Shown here piece after piece: positions 16,455-25,914 of a DNA stretch of 64,000 bases. The translations under genes were made by a program, and so were the position numbers. The stretch is from Methanosarcina acetivorans C2A (GTDB lineage Archaea > Halobacteriota > Methanosarcinia > Methanosarcinales > Methanosarcinaceae): positions 4,092,001 through 4,156,000 of the forward strand of contig NC_003552.1 of the NCBI RefSeq assembly GCF_000007345.1, in the 5' to 3' direction. The number at the start of each line of letters is the position of its first letter. Within the stretch, counting starts at the first letter, position 1. The notes beneath the pieces were generated by a model, which was not told the origin of the DNA, searched no databases, and saw only the letters and a program-made list of their open reading frames with translations.

Positions 16455-18347
16455 TCAGAGAATTATGTCCGCAGCAGAGCGAATCCTCCGGATATTAACT
16501 CTCTGGCTTTCCAGACCCTTTCCGGCTGCTGCCCGAGCCATAGGATCGGCATCTGTAGGCAAGTCGAATGATAGGCCGGTCAGTGCCTCAACCTGCGCTA
16601 CCGGCACTTGCCATGTCTTGAACTCGTCGTCGAAGAACTCCAAGCTCTCCAGATAATTTTTCTGCGTGCGCAGGTAGGCAGTAGCGCTGAGCTTCCCGTT
16701 TTTATTGACGAATGCCACCACCTTCCAGAAATCGGCAGGCAGGAGGTACTCATTGCGGTAAATCATATCGTCTTCGCGGAAGACGGGACCGGTGAATACC
16801 GATATCTGCACATTGGCATTATCTGCAGTCTTAAGTATGTAGTCTTCCACTTCGAGCCAATCATGCTGGTTGAGGCGCTCGTGCTGAGGCGAGCAGTTCG
16901 TAAAATGGAACGTATCCTCTCCCGCGTCCCTGGCATTTGGCCCCCAGCAGGGATCCAGCCGGCGAACCAGATGTCCGCGGTCAAGTGGATTGCCTTTATA
17001 CAATTTGGGCCCGGCCTGATATCTCTGGTCGAGACGTGGATCAAAGTACCATTTGTCGCGGTCGCGTTTGATCTTCTTCAGCTTCTTGCCGTCAATATTG
17101 GCCGCGGTATAGAAGGCCAGCCTTCGATCGGCATTCATCACAATCGAGAAGTGCAGGTAGTTGAGAATCTCGCCCCCGTCCTTGAGCTTTGCGACTTTGG
17201 ACTGGAGATTATCGGCCAGCTTGGGAAGCGGCAGCTGGTGCAGATAGCCCAGGAAATCGGGGTTATAGCCATCCGCCAGGTGGTAATGTTCAGCTGGCAG
17301 TTCTCCCAGCTCCATTGCTGTGCCGGGGACGGTTTCTGGGGCGGTTATGATCGCAGGTCCGACCGGATCAGTGCCCTGGCTGCGAAGCCTGCGAAGAGAT
17401 TCGGCTGCCATCGGCTCGTTCTCGCTGCGCGACTCCAGTGCCTGGAAGATGCGGCTGATGCGCACTCCCTCATTGGCCACCCACGCTATGGTGCCGGGAT
17501 TATCGATGCCTTCTCGATAGGGCTGACCGTCTGTCTTGAGGATGTTACCCTGGGCATCTTTCATCGGCACTCCTGAGTGGTGCAGGCACACAACCAACCA
17601 CTGATCGTTGAATACGGGCGAACCTGAGGTTCCGGGCTGAGTGTCGGTCAGATAGTGTATCCAGTTGTCGAAGAGATCTACAACTTCGTTCTCCCGCAGG
17701 CAGCACTGCTTGAGACCGCCCTCAGGATGCTGAATGATGGAGACGTATTCGCCGTTCCGGACCTTGCCGGTGTCTTCCACCAGACGCAGTAATCCGTAAT
17801 CGGTAAGCTCTGTTCCTTCTGTGGCAACGGGGGCCACGGATACCAGTGTGAAGTCCAGGTCCGGATCGGTGACAAAGACCTCGTCCGGTCGCAGGTCGAA
17901 GGATTTGGATGTCTTTCGTCGACCGTTTATATCTTGCTCAAATTCGAACTCTGCAAAACTCTTCCTTGCCAGCTCTGCTGTATCGAGGACATGGTTATTC
18001 GTCAGCAGCAGATTTGGGCCGACAAGAAAGCCCGTGCCGTAACCCTCTGGCCTGCCGAATGGGTTCACGACCTGGATCCTGCAGACGGGTCTGGCCGCGA
18101 GCAGTCCAAGTTCCAGATAGGAGATGCCGACTAGATCACTCTTTCCTATGATCCTTTCCAGGGCCAGGTCATCACCTGGTTCAAGAAAGATCAGGCGCCT
18201 CTCTATTGGCCGTACTTCCGTCAAGGGCCTGATGATTTCACGTCTGAATCTCTCGCCTGGCTGCTCCGCTTCAGCAGCTTTCTGCCGGCTATAATACCTT
18301 TCAGAGGCTTTCCTCTGTTGCTCTTCTTTTCGGGCATTTTCAAGCAT
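16455..18347 (-). CDS. trypsin-like serine protease fused to NUC1-type DNA/RNA endonuclease
   Basis: A 630-residue two-domain protein. Residues about 85-300 are a trypsin-like (V8/Glu-endopeptidase-type) protease with the triad visible as His119 in TNNHVLD, Asp165 in DLDFTLV and Ser241 in GTSGSPVF. Residues about 350-600 are a non-specific DNA/RNA endonuclease of the NUC1/Endonuclease_NS family, with DRGH (456-459, His459 the general base) and FTNCSPQHERLNQHDW supplying the Mg-binding Asn493. The first 80 residues are charged and helical, with no signal peptide, so the protein is probably cytosolic. GGGGGG 6 nt before the ATG at 18347 decides the start over a longer frame. Base composition is richer in GC than the flanks, a sign of transfer. 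A defence or cell-death effector role is inferred. Confidence 0.88.
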   Translation of the reverse strand: MLENARKEEQQRKASERYYSRQKAAEAEQPGERFRREIIRPLTEVRPIERRLIFLEPGDDLALERIIGKSDLVGISYLELGLLAARPVCRIQVVNPFGRPEGYGTGFLVGPNLLLTNNHVLDTAELARKSFAEFEFEQDINGRRKTSKSFDLRPDEVFVTDPDLDFTLVSVAPVATEGTELTDYGLLRLVEDTGKVRNGEYVSIIQHPEGGLKQCCLRENEVVDLFDNWIHYLTDTQPGTSGSPVFNDQWLVVCLHHSGVPMKDAQGNILKTDGQPYREGIDNPGTIAWVANEGVRISRIFQALESRSENEPMAAESLRRLRSQGTDPVGPAIITAPETVPGTAMELGELPAEHYHLADGYNPDFLGYLHQLPLPKLADNLQSKVAKLKDGGEILNYLHFSIVMNADRRLAFYTAANIDGKKLKKIKRDRDKWYFDPRLDQRYQAGPKLYKGNPLDRGHLVRRLDPCWGPNARDAGEDTFHFTNCSPQHERLNQHDWLEVEDYILKTADNANVQISVFTGPVFREDDMIYRNEYLLPADFWKVVAFVNKNGKLSATAYLRTQKNYLESLEFFDDEFKTWQVPVAQVEALTGLSFDLPTDADPMARAAAGKGLESQRVNIRRIRSAADIIL

Positions 18348-19220
18348 ATCTTTCCCCCCATCATAACACAACAGTTTAAAATAATTGAAATATATAACCA
18401 AGATTATATTACTCCTCAAATAACATAATGCTCAGATCCTACTATTTTTATATATCTTATAAAATAATATTAAACAAAATGATATAATTATTTGGAATTT
18501 TAGATCAGTACTAAAGGTTTGGTTTTTCCACTATCGATGGGCACAATATGTATTTATAGGATTATTCAGGCATGATTCTCCCCTAGACTCTCTTGGTCAG
18601 TTTATCGTAAAGTTTAGGAATCATCAAGCCGGAACGAAAGTCTAGCCTTGGCCTTTGACATTGCTTCGAGGTATGCGCTTTCGGGATAGATGTACTGCAT
18701 CACCCTTCCACAATTATCCCAGAAACTTCTTGATGTCCCAGATCTGGAACTTCGAGGAAAAACTGGTCAACGGCTATGAAAGAAGTAAAGGCTATAGTCT
18801 AAGCACAGGAACGCTTGGGAATCTAAATTATGTCGGGGAAAAGGTCCATCTGGCTAAAAGCAATAGCTTGGGTCTTACAGAGCAGTGATGTAACCAGCCT
18901 GCCAGATAGGTAAAAAATAACAAAAAATCCGCTTATGCTATTATGGAAGTGAAGATATAATTATGAAAAAAGTGCAAGGACGAGATAAAAATGCTCTTTC
19001 ACCCCGGAAAACTCTTTTTAATCTCGGGATAAATAGGAAACCTCCGCCAGCTTGTCTGGCTTGCCCAAAAAGCAGAAAAAGCAAAAGAAACAGAAGTTCG
19101 TGATTTTTCGATTCACTTTATAAGTAAGTTTCTTACAGGTGTTACAGGTCGATTTCACTTGTGGGTTTCTATTTCTCTTCTTTTTTCTCATTTTTGGAAA
19201 TGCCGCTCTCCTGCGTCTCT
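18348..19220. other. intergenic region with possible decayed sequence
   Basis: No convincing gene. 18421-18530 is AT-rich and would hold the promoter of the protease-nuclease gene. A 77-codon plus-strand frame (18655-18888) and a 28-codon minus-strand frame (about 18612-18698, with GGAAGGGTG just before its ATG) were considered and not accepted. The stretch 18940-19220 probably belongs to the damaged IS110-type element beside it. Confidence 0.4.
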
Positions 19221-19325
19221 TTACTTTGCCATTGCTTTTAAGTTGATCTGCTTTCCCTCCTCATCTACGAGGCAAGCTTGATGTGAATTCTTGGCCACAT
19301 CTATGCCAATGTTCAGATACGTCAT
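19221..19325 (-). pseudogene. IS110-family transposase N-terminal fragment
   Basis: The 34 codons begin MTYLNIGIDVAKNSHQAC, the N-terminal DEDD-domain signature of IS110-family transposases with the first catalytic Asp in GIDVAK. The frame then stops after KAMAK, so about 90 percent of the usual 300-400 residue transposase is missing. IS110 elements carry their bridge RNA upstream of the transposase; the equivalent region here is roughly 19330-19600 on the minus strand and is retained at least in part. Confidence 0.8.
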
Positions 19326-19548
19326 CTCCGATCCCCAATGTATTATTATAGGCCGGGTACCAAATATTCCTCTGCTCTCAACGGCCAGTAAGCTCGTAAA
19401 AATCGCCAGAATCTGTCCTTCCTGAACAGATCTGTAACATGTTAAATTGCCAGAGAGCCGTAGGAGCGAGGGCGGTAGTCTTATCAAGCCGGATACATCG
19501 CCGTAAGCGAAGCAAGCTACCCTCCCAGCCTATGTATCGTTTTTATGA

Positions 19549-19577
19549 AATTGCAGCAATAAAAAAATGCTGCAATT
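19549..19577. other. 10-bp inverted repeat hairpin upstream of IS110 fragment
   Basis: AATTGCAGCA (19549-19558) and TGCTGCAATT (19568-19577) form a perfect 10-bp stem with a 9-nt A-rich loop. On the minus strand it lies about 225 nt upstream of the truncated IS110-type transposase start. It could be a structural element of the former left end or bridge RNA, or an unrelated terminator. The sequence does not decide. Confidence 0.5.
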
Positions 19578-20129
19578 ACCTTATATACGAGCAAAACAGA
19601 CGGCGCACTGCAGAACCGCAACTCTGCCGAGGTGCAATTCGGGAGAATAAAGTTGTAAGGGTTGAGATCTCCAAATAAGCCTTCCTTTAGTCATCATGGA
19701 CGAAGTGCACTCCTGTAATTATACTTCAGATAATAAGCTTTAACCGAACAATACTTAATTAAATTTTTACTAAATATTAGTCGATTATTTTCAAGATCTG
19801 ACGGAAAAGAGTCGGCTTCATTCTCTTGAAATATCTCAATTTTTTTATCACTGAACCAAAAAATATTCACCCTTGTTTTTTTGGGCTGGTCTTTCAGAGA
19901 GACTTCAAGAAACAGAGAATATTATCATTTTCATCATCATTAGACTGTTTTTCTCTGGATATAACTTCAAATTGGTTCGAAGTTTAATAAAGAATTAAAT
20001 GCTTTGTGGAAAAATAAATAACTAAAGAGAAACAATTAATGATAGGGAATTAGGGCATATTTAAGTGGCTTAAACGAATAATTTGAAAATTCAAGATCCC
20101 AATATGGGAGGTTAAAGGGGAGAAAATTT
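19578..20129. other. intergenic region
   Basis: No gene is firmly supported over about 550 bp. A GTG-started minus-strand frame of 58 codons (19694-19870, containing IFWFSDKKIEIFQENEADSF) has protein-like composition but no family, and its frame continues upstream without a better start; it may be a gene remnant. The rest is AT-rich. Confidence 0.35.
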
Positions 20130-20294
20130 TTGAACAGAAAACTCCGAATTCTACTGCTAATAGGGGCTTTATTAATAATCGCGGGAACAATTCTGAACAT
20201 TACCAGAGATCCACTTATCTTAAGTTCGGGAGCTGTGGCTGCACTATTTATGATCCTGCTTTTCAGAATTGACCCTCTGAGTCCCCACGAATGA
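20130..20294 (+). CDS. small two-helix membrane protein, 54 aa, TTG start
   Basis: A 54-residue protein with two hydrophobic stretches, residues about 5-20 (LRILLLIGALLIIAG) and 30-46 (LSSGAVAALFMILLF), joined by a short NITRDP loop. It starts at TTG. GGGGAG lies 8 nt upstream, and AGGTTAAAGGGG further out supports translation here. It ends DPLSPHE. The opposite-strand frame across the same bases is a shadow. It resembles small inner-membrane proteins of unknown role that are common in Methanosarcina; no family is recognised. Confidence 0.6.
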   Translation: MNRKLRILLLIGALLIIAGTILNITRDPLILSSGAVAALFMILLFRIDPLSPHE

Positions 20295-20339
20295 CGGGGA
20301 AAGAAAGGGTTAATCTTTTTTACATACAAAATACCTGTT

Positions 20340-20482
20340 TTACGTTCTTACGTACAACATACTTAATTTACGTTCTTACAACATACTTAATTTACGTTCT
20401 TACGTACAACATACTTAATTTACGTTCTTACAACATACTTAATTTACGTTCTTACGTACAACATACTTAATTTACGTTCAAC
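20340..20482. repeat. alternating 28/24-bp tandem repeat
   Basis: The unit ACGTTCTTACGTACAACATACTTAATTT (28 bp) alternates with a 24-bp version lacking the internal GTAC-containing four bases. This gives a 52-bp higher-order unit repeated about two and a half times. The array ends about 30 bp before the DUF3160 gene and so lies in its promoter or leader. Confidence 0.85.
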
Positions 20483-20514
20483 TTATTTTTTACTGGTTTT
20501 GCGAGGTATCGAGA

Positions 20515-22851
20515 ATGGATCCGAAAATTAAATTTGCATCAGTCTATCTGATGCTTCTTGTTTTTGTTTTTTTTGCTGGTTGCTCTGGAAAGGAGACAGG
20601 ACAGAACACACCCGGCTACACCGCAGATGTGCTCAAAACCGAAGCCGTAACTTTTTCAGGGATGCTGGGGCAGGGGGTTTACTTGCCGGTAAATTACAGC
20701 CTGGAAGCCCTCGATGTCGAGTTAAAAGCGCCTTCTTATGACTTGCCCCTGGAAAAGGATAAAATCACCAACTACGCAGCCTTTTCAGGAAAAATCCCTC
20801 TGAATGAATCGGCGCTTGAAATGCTGGAAAGAAACGGTTTTGTGGTAATAAAAAACCCTTATGACTCTTCGGAAGAGGACATAACTTCAATGTACGTGAC
20901 CCTCAAAGAAGAAGAAATTCCTGTTTTTATCACCACGGACTCCCTCCTGCACCTCTATCATATCCAGTTTGATGAGACCCTGCGCCAGATCGAGGAAAAG
21001 GAGTTTTACGATACTCTCTGGGAGACCGACCTTGCCCTGCTGAACAGCTCGATTGAAGAATATAACAGTGCATCAGGAGAAGAAAAGGAAGCTGCAAGAA
21101 GAAACACAGCCTACTTCACGGTTGCTTTAAGCCTGCTCCAGCCGAAGCCCGAACAGATACAGGCATCAGATGAAACCTACGGCTTTGTTGATGAGACTCT
21201 TTTCCCTGCAGGTTCGGCAGGAAAATACCAATTTGAGGTCCCTTCATTTGTAAAAGAAGATGTTGATGCCGAACTTGCCCTGATAGAAGCCCATGAAGGC
21301 TTTGCTCTCTCTCCTATTTTCCTCTATGAAGAAGACTATTCCCAGTACGTGCCAAGAGGCCACTATACCCGCTCCGAGAAGCTGCAAAACTATTTTAAGG
21401 CCTTCGTGTGGCACGGCAGGATAAGCATGCTCCTGAAGGACAGCCTGATACAGTCAGAAGACCCTGCAAAAGATTCCCGCATCCAGACCATCCAGGCAAG
21501 CCTGATTTCTTCTCAGCTAGAAAACTCGCCCGAACTTCTTGAAAACTGGGACAGAATCTACGGGGTCACGGCTTTCTACGTGGGCTTTTCCGATGACCTT
21601 GGACCTTACGAATACATGGAAGCCATGGATCAGGTCTTTGGCAATGGAGAGAGGGAGTTTAATGAAACAGCAGTAGAGGAATTAAAGGCCGCACTTGCTG
21701 AAAACCAGGGCCCGCAAATCTACGGAGGCACAGGAAACTGTATCCTTGAACCTCCCTTCACCCCGGAACAGGCTGACGAATGCCTCGAAAATACCACAGG
21801 TTTCCGTTTTATGGGGCAGCGCTTCATCCCTGACTCTTACATGTTCTCAAACCTGGTCGGAGCCTATACAGGTGAATATACCGGTGACTACACGAAAGAT
21901 GAAGCTCCGTTTACGCTGGTGATCTCAGGAGCCGGAAGGCCTATCCGCGGCTTCCCGCGCGGGCTCGATACAATGGCTCTTCTGGGCTCGGAGAGGGCTG
22001 TTTACTGGCTCGACGAGCTGAACGATTCAAGCTACGAAAATTACAGTGCCAGGTATGGGGAACTGGATTCGGAGTTTTCGAACTTCAGCACAGCCGACTG
22101 GAACAGGAACCTCTACTGGTCCTGGCTTTATTCCCTCCAACCCCTCCTCAAAAACTATGGAGAAGGCTACCCGACCTTCATGCAGACCGATGCCTGGCAG
22201 GACAAAGAACTTAGCACTTCTCTTGCCTCGTGGACTGAGCTCAGACACGACACTATCCTGTATGCCAAGCAGAGTTATACAGTACTTGAGGGGTCCGCAA
22301 TGGTGCCTCCAGAAGAAAAATCGGTTGTGGGCTATGTAGAACCAGTCCCCGACTTTTACGCCAGGCTGCTTGCCTTAACGAAGATGACAAATCAGGGCCT
22401 GGATGAAATGGATGTGCTTGACCCTGTTTCAAAAGCCAGGTTCACTGAGCTTGAAAATATACTTTCCAGGTTGCAGGCAATCTCGGAAAAGGAACTTGAA
22501 AACGAAGAGCTGACGGAAGAAGATTATGAATTCATCAAGAATTTCGGGGATCAGCTTGAAGGTGTCATAGCCGATGTTGATGAGAAAGCCAGGAAAACCA
22601 CTATCGTGGCTGATGTCCATACCGACGGGAATACTGGAGATGTACTCGAAGAAGGAGTAGGATACGTGGATATGGTCGTGGTAGCATACAAGCTTCCGGA
22701 CGACAGGATCCTTATCGGTGTAGGTCCGGTCTTCAGCTATTACGAGTTCAAGCAGCCAATGTCTGATCGCCTGACCGATGAAAAATGGAGAGAAATGCTT
22801 GAGGCGAACCCACCGGAAAAGCCGGAGTGGACTTCCACCTACATTTCTTAA
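20515..22851 (+). CDS. DUF3160 family lipoprotein, paralog 1
   Basis: A 778-residue surface protein of the DUF3160 family. Residues 1-22 are a signal peptide ending in a lipobox (FFAGC, Cys23), so it is probably exported and lipid-anchored. The family core starts after about residue 70. Recognisable blocks are TTDSLLHLYHIQFDE, LSPIFLYEEDYSQYVPRGHYTRS, FRFMGQRFIPDSYMF, GFPRGLDTMALLGS and NRNLYWSWLYSLQPLL. The family's activity is not known; conserved His/Asp/Tyr residues suggest a metal-dependent enzyme or binding protein. The GAGGT before the ATG is a ribosome binding site. It lies upstream of a paralog on the same strand, with a 319-bp gap. Confidence 0.9.
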   Translation: MDPKIKFASVYLMLLVFVFFAGCSGKETGQNTPGYTADVLKTEAVTFSGMLGQGVYLPVNYSLEALDVELKAPSYDLPLEKDKITNYAAFSGKIPLNESALEMLERNGFVVIKNPYDSSEEDITSMYVTLKEEEIPVFITTDSLLHLYHIQFDETLRQIEEKEFYDTLWETDLALLNSSIEEYNSASGEEKEAARRNTAYFTVALSLLQPKPEQIQASDETYGFVDETLFPAGSAGKYQFEVPSFVKEDVDAELALIEAHEGFALSPIFLYEEDYSQYVPRGHYTRSEKLQNYFKAFVWHGRISMLLKDSLIQSEDPAKDSRIQTIQASLISSQLENSPELLENWDRIYGVTAFYVGFSDDLGPYEYMEAMDQVFGNGEREFNETAVEELKAALAENQGPQIYGGTGNCILEPPFTPEQADECLENTTGFRFMGQRFIPDSYMFSNLVGAYTGEYTGDYTKDEAPFTLVISGAGRPIRGFPRGLDTMALLGSERAVYWLDELNDSSYENYSARYGELDSEFSNFSTADWNRNLYWSWLYSLQPLLKNYGEGYPTFMQTDAWQDKELSTSLASWTELRHDTILYAKQSYTVLEGSAMVPPEEKSVVGYVEPVPDFYARLLALTKMTNQGLDEMDVLDPVSKARFTELENILSRLQAISEKELENEELTEEDYEFIKNFGDQLEGVIADVDEKARKTTIVADVHTDGNTGDVLEEGVGYVDMVVVAYKLPDDRILIGVGPVFSYYEFKQPMSDRLTDEKWREMLEANPPEKPEWTSTYIS

Positions 22852-23170
22852 TTTTTTTATCTTCAATATAGAATCGAAATTCTCTGATTTTTGGTCCCGA
22901 CAATGAAAGAATCCGGAAACCGGGTAACCCTGATATTCGATTTCTTTTCAAAGATTTCAAAATAACTTCGAAATAATTCGCAGTCAAAGTCAAATATAAA
23001 TAAAATAGTGCTGTATCTTCTGTTGCATAATTTAGTGTTTTTTTCCGGAAAATAACCAAGAGAATTTTTAGCCATTTTTAGTCATTTTTAGTTATTTGCC
23101 AGATTTTGCGGGCAACTGCTCTGGCATGAAAAGCCATCCCTGAATATCAAACCAAAGTAGGCGAGATGAA
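22852..23170. other. intergenic region between DUF3160 paralogs
   Basis: No gene seen. The sequence is AT-rich with short runs of GCCATTTTTAGTCATTTTTAG near 23070-23095. It should contain the promoter of the second DUF3160 gene; GGCGAGATGA immediately precedes its start. Confidence 0.5.
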
Positions 23171-25471
23171 ATGATGAAGTGTCTAACTAGGACTGCTATT
23201 GCTTATTTAACATTTTTAATTTTTTTTGGCTCAATTTTCACAGCGGGGTGCTTGGAGCAAAGTTCCGGGTCAAGCGAGGAGAATGGGACAGAAGAAAAAG
23301 AAGTAAACAATAATGGAAGCTCTTCAACAGGTTATTTGAAAACCGAAGCAGTAAATCTTTCCGGGCTTGAGGCTGGAAACTCTTCTCTTGCAGTAAACTA
23401 CAGGCTTGACGCTCTTGATACCGAACTAAAAGCTCCCCAGTACGATTTGCCCCTGCAGGAATCGGAGATTACGAATTACGAAGAATTTTCGCAGAAATTT
23501 TTGACAGATGAGGCAGCCCTGGAGAAGCTGAAAGAAAACGGGTTTGTGGTGATTTCCAACCCCTACAACCCAAAAGAAGAAGAGATCACTGCTATGTATG
23601 ATAGGCTTGGCAGCGAAGGACGGCCTATTTTCATAAGTTCAGATTCCCTTCTGCACCTTTATCACGTCCAGTTTGACGACAGCATGAGCCAGGTCGAAGA
23701 AAGTGAATTATTTGATCTTTTATGGGAACTTGATGAAGCCCTGCTGAACAGCTCGATTGAAGAATATAACAGCGCATCAGGAGAGGAAAAGGAAGCCATA
23801 AGAAGAAATACAGCCTACTTTGCTGTGGCATTAAGCCTGCTCCAGCCAGATGAAAATCAGATAAAATATCAGTTTGAGGTTCCTGCTTTTGTAAGAGAAG
23901 ATGTTGATGCCGAACTTGCCCTGATAGAAGTCCATGAAGGCTTTGCTCTTTCTCCGATATTTCTGTATAAGGAAGACTATTCCCAGTACGTGCCAAGAGG
24001 GCATTATACCCATTCCGAAAAGCTGCAAAACTACTTCAGGGCTTTTATGTGGCACGGCAGGATGAGCATGCTCCTTAAAGGAAAATTGATCCAGGCCGAA
24101 GACCCGGAAAAGGAAGCCCGCATCCAGACCATCCAGGCAAGCCTGATCAGCTCCAGTCTGGAAAACGATCCGGATCTTCTTCAGAAATGGGACAGGCTCT
24201 ATGCGATTACTGCTTTTTATGTCGGCGTTTCTGACGATCTCGGACCTTATGAATATATGGAAGCAATGGAGACGGCGTTCGGAAACGAATCAAGGAATTT
24301 CAACGCAGCAACGATCGGAGAGCTGAAAGTGGAGCTTGCAGGGTATCGGAGCCCGGAGATCTACGGAGGCACAGGAAGCGGGAGCCATGAACTCATTCTA
24401 ACGGCTGAACAGGCCGATGAACTCCTTGAGGATACGAAAGGTTTCAGGTTTATGGGGCAGCGTTTTATCCCTGACTCTTATATGTTCTCAAGGCTAACCG
24501 GCCCTTACACTAACGAGTATACAGGAAATCAGGAAGATGTGCCTTTTACCTATATAAGTTCCTCATACGGAAACAACCGGGGCTTTCCGCGTGGGCTTGA
24601 TACGATGGCTCTCCTAGGTTCAGACAGGGCTGTTTACTGGCTTGACGAGCTGAACGATTCCAGTTACAAAAATTACAGTCTAAGATACGGGGAACTGGAC
24701 TCGGAGTTTTCGAACTTCAGCACAGCCGACTGGAACAGGAACCTCTACTGGTCCTGGCTTTATTCCCTCCAGCCTCTCCTCAAAGACTATGGAGAAGGCT
24801 ACCCGACCTTCATGCAAACCCCTGCCTGGAAGGACAAGGAATTGACCACCTCCCTGGCCTCCTGGACCGAGCTCAGGCATGATACGATTCTCTATTCAAA
24901 ACAGAACTATGCAATAGCGGAATCACTTCCCATATTTGGGGACAAAACTGTGGGATATGTTGAGCCAGTGCCCGCATTTTATAACAGGCTGCTGGCCCTT
25001 ACCCGGATGACTGGAGACGGACTTGGAGAACTGGATGCGCTTGATGAAGATAGTAAACGAAGATTTGAGAGCCTTGAAAGCATTCTGGAAAGGCTTATCG
25101 ATATTTCCGAAAAGGAGCTTGAAAATGAGGAGCTAACAGAAGAAGACAAATTTTACATCTTTGAATTTGGTGACCGTCTCGAAATGCTCGGGGGTGTCGA
25201 CGAAGAAACCAGGAAAACTACCCTTGTTGCAGATGTCCACACTGAGCCCAATTCCGAACTCGTGCTTGAGGAAGGGACAGGATATGTGGATATGATAATC
25301 GTGGCTTACAAGCTTCCTGACGACAGGATCTTCCTGGCTGCTGGGCCGGTTATGAGTCATTACGAGTTCAAGCAGCCCATGTCTGACCGCCTGACCGACG
25401 AAAAATGGAGAGAAATGCTGGAGGAAGAACCGCCGGAAAAGCCGGAGTGGACTTCGACATATGGGGCTTAA
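23171..25471 (+). CDS. DUF3160 family lipoprotein, paralog 2
   Basis: A 766-residue paralog of the preceding gene with the same block order (SSDSLLHLYHVQFDD, LSPIFLYKEDYSQYVPRGHYTHS, FRFMGQRFIPDSYMF, NRNLYWSWLYSLQPLL). The signal peptide ends FTAGC (Cys27), a lipobox, followed by a Ser/Glu/Asn-rich linker. Compared with paralog 1 it lacks a roughly 20-residue insertion after the SLLQP segment. Some DNA stretches in the core are identical between the two genes, pointing to recent duplication or gene conversion. Function is unknown; surface exposure follows from the lipobox. Confidence 0.9.
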   Translation: MMKCLTRTAIAYLTFLIFFGSIFTAGCLEQSSGSSEENGTEEKEVNNNGSSSTGYLKTEAVNLSGLEAGNSSLAVNYRLDALDTELKAPQYDLPLQESEITNYEEFSQKFLTDEAALEKLKENGFVVISNPYNPKEEEITAMYDRLGSEGRPIFISSDSLLHLYHVQFDDSMSQVEESELFDLLWELDEALLNSSIEEYNSASGEEKEAIRRNTAYFAVALSLLQPDENQIKYQFEVPAFVREDVDAELALIEVHEGFALSPIFLYKEDYSQYVPRGHYTHSEKLQNYFRAFMWHGRMSMLLKGKLIQAEDPEKEARIQTIQASLISSSLENDPDLLQKWDRLYAITAFYVGVSDDLGPYEYMEAMETAFGNESRNFNAATIGELKVELAGYRSPEIYGGTGSGSHELILTAEQADELLEDTKGFRFMGQRFIPDSYMFSRLTGPYTNEYTGNQEDVPFTYISSSYGNNRGFPRGLDTMALLGSDRAVYWLDELNDSSYKNYSLRYGELDSEFSNFSTADWNRNLYWSWLYSLQPLLKDYGEGYPTFMQTPAWKDKELTTSLASWTELRHDTILYSKQNYAIAESLPIFGDKTVGYVEPVPAFYNRLLALTRMTGDGLGELDALDEDSKRRFESLESILERLIDISEKELENEELTEEDKFYIFEFGDRLEMLGGVDEETRKTTLVADVHTEPNSELVLEEGTGYVDMIIVAYKLPDDRIFLAAGPVMSHYEFKQPMSDRLTDEKWREMLEEEPPEKPEWTSTYGA

Positions 25472-25719
25472 AGCCCTAAAATTTTTTTGATTTCTTTGTT
25501 TTTGAAGTATAGAAGATCGACCAGGATCAAAAAACTGAAAAGTTGCTGGAGAGCAGAAGCAGGGACGAATTTTAAGCAGAAACGAACATACCCGGATTCG
25601 TTTTGCAGTCCGAAATTTCCCTGAGTCATATATGGAAAAATATTAATTGCATAAGTATGAGTAATAATATGTGGGCTAGATGATTACGGAAGCCCTGATA
25701 AAACCATGAGGTAATAAGA
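25472..25719. other. intergenic region
   Basis: No gene. An AT-rich block near 25640-25665 (ATTAATTGCATAAGTATGAGTAATAATATG) probably includes the promoter of the zinc-ribbon gene that follows. Confidence 0.45.
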
Positions 25720-25872
25720 ATGTGCAGCGTTGGCGACCCGTTTGATTTCAACATGGAAGGAAAATTGCCGGTTAAAGAGTATGTATGCAAGGACTGTGGG
25801 AATAAATTCAAAGGTATTGGGAAAAATGTAAAATGCCCTGCCTGTCAGTCTTCAAATGTAGCAGAAACCTGA
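25720..25872 (+). CDS. small rubredoxin-like zinc-ribbon protein, 50 aa
   Basis: Encodes 50 residues with two CxxC knuckles, CKDC (residues 23-26) and CPAC (39-42), spaced as in a zinc ribbon. The segment YVCKDCGNKFKGIGKNVKCPAC resembles the regulatory-protein zinc-ribbon (FmdB-like) pattern and small rubredoxin-type domains. ATGAGGTAATAAGAATG carries GAGGT 8 nt before the start. It is soluble, with no signal. It is short but its codon use and ribosome binding site make it a real gene. It may bind zinc or iron; the role is unknown. Confidence 0.75.
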   Translation: MCSVGDPFDFNMEGKLPVKEYVCKDCGNKFKGIGKNVKCPACQSSNVAET

Positions 25873-25914
25873 TCAGCAGCTGGAATTACTGGTTTTTAGA
25901 CATTTATTTTTAGC

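Noticed and set aside
16608-17576. 322-codon plus-strand frame
   Set aside because: It is the antisense of the protease-nuclease gene, which has clear catalytic motifs and a good ribosome binding site.
18655-18888. 77-codon plus-strand frame
   Set aside because: No ribosome binding site and no family; likely decayed DNA between mobile elements.
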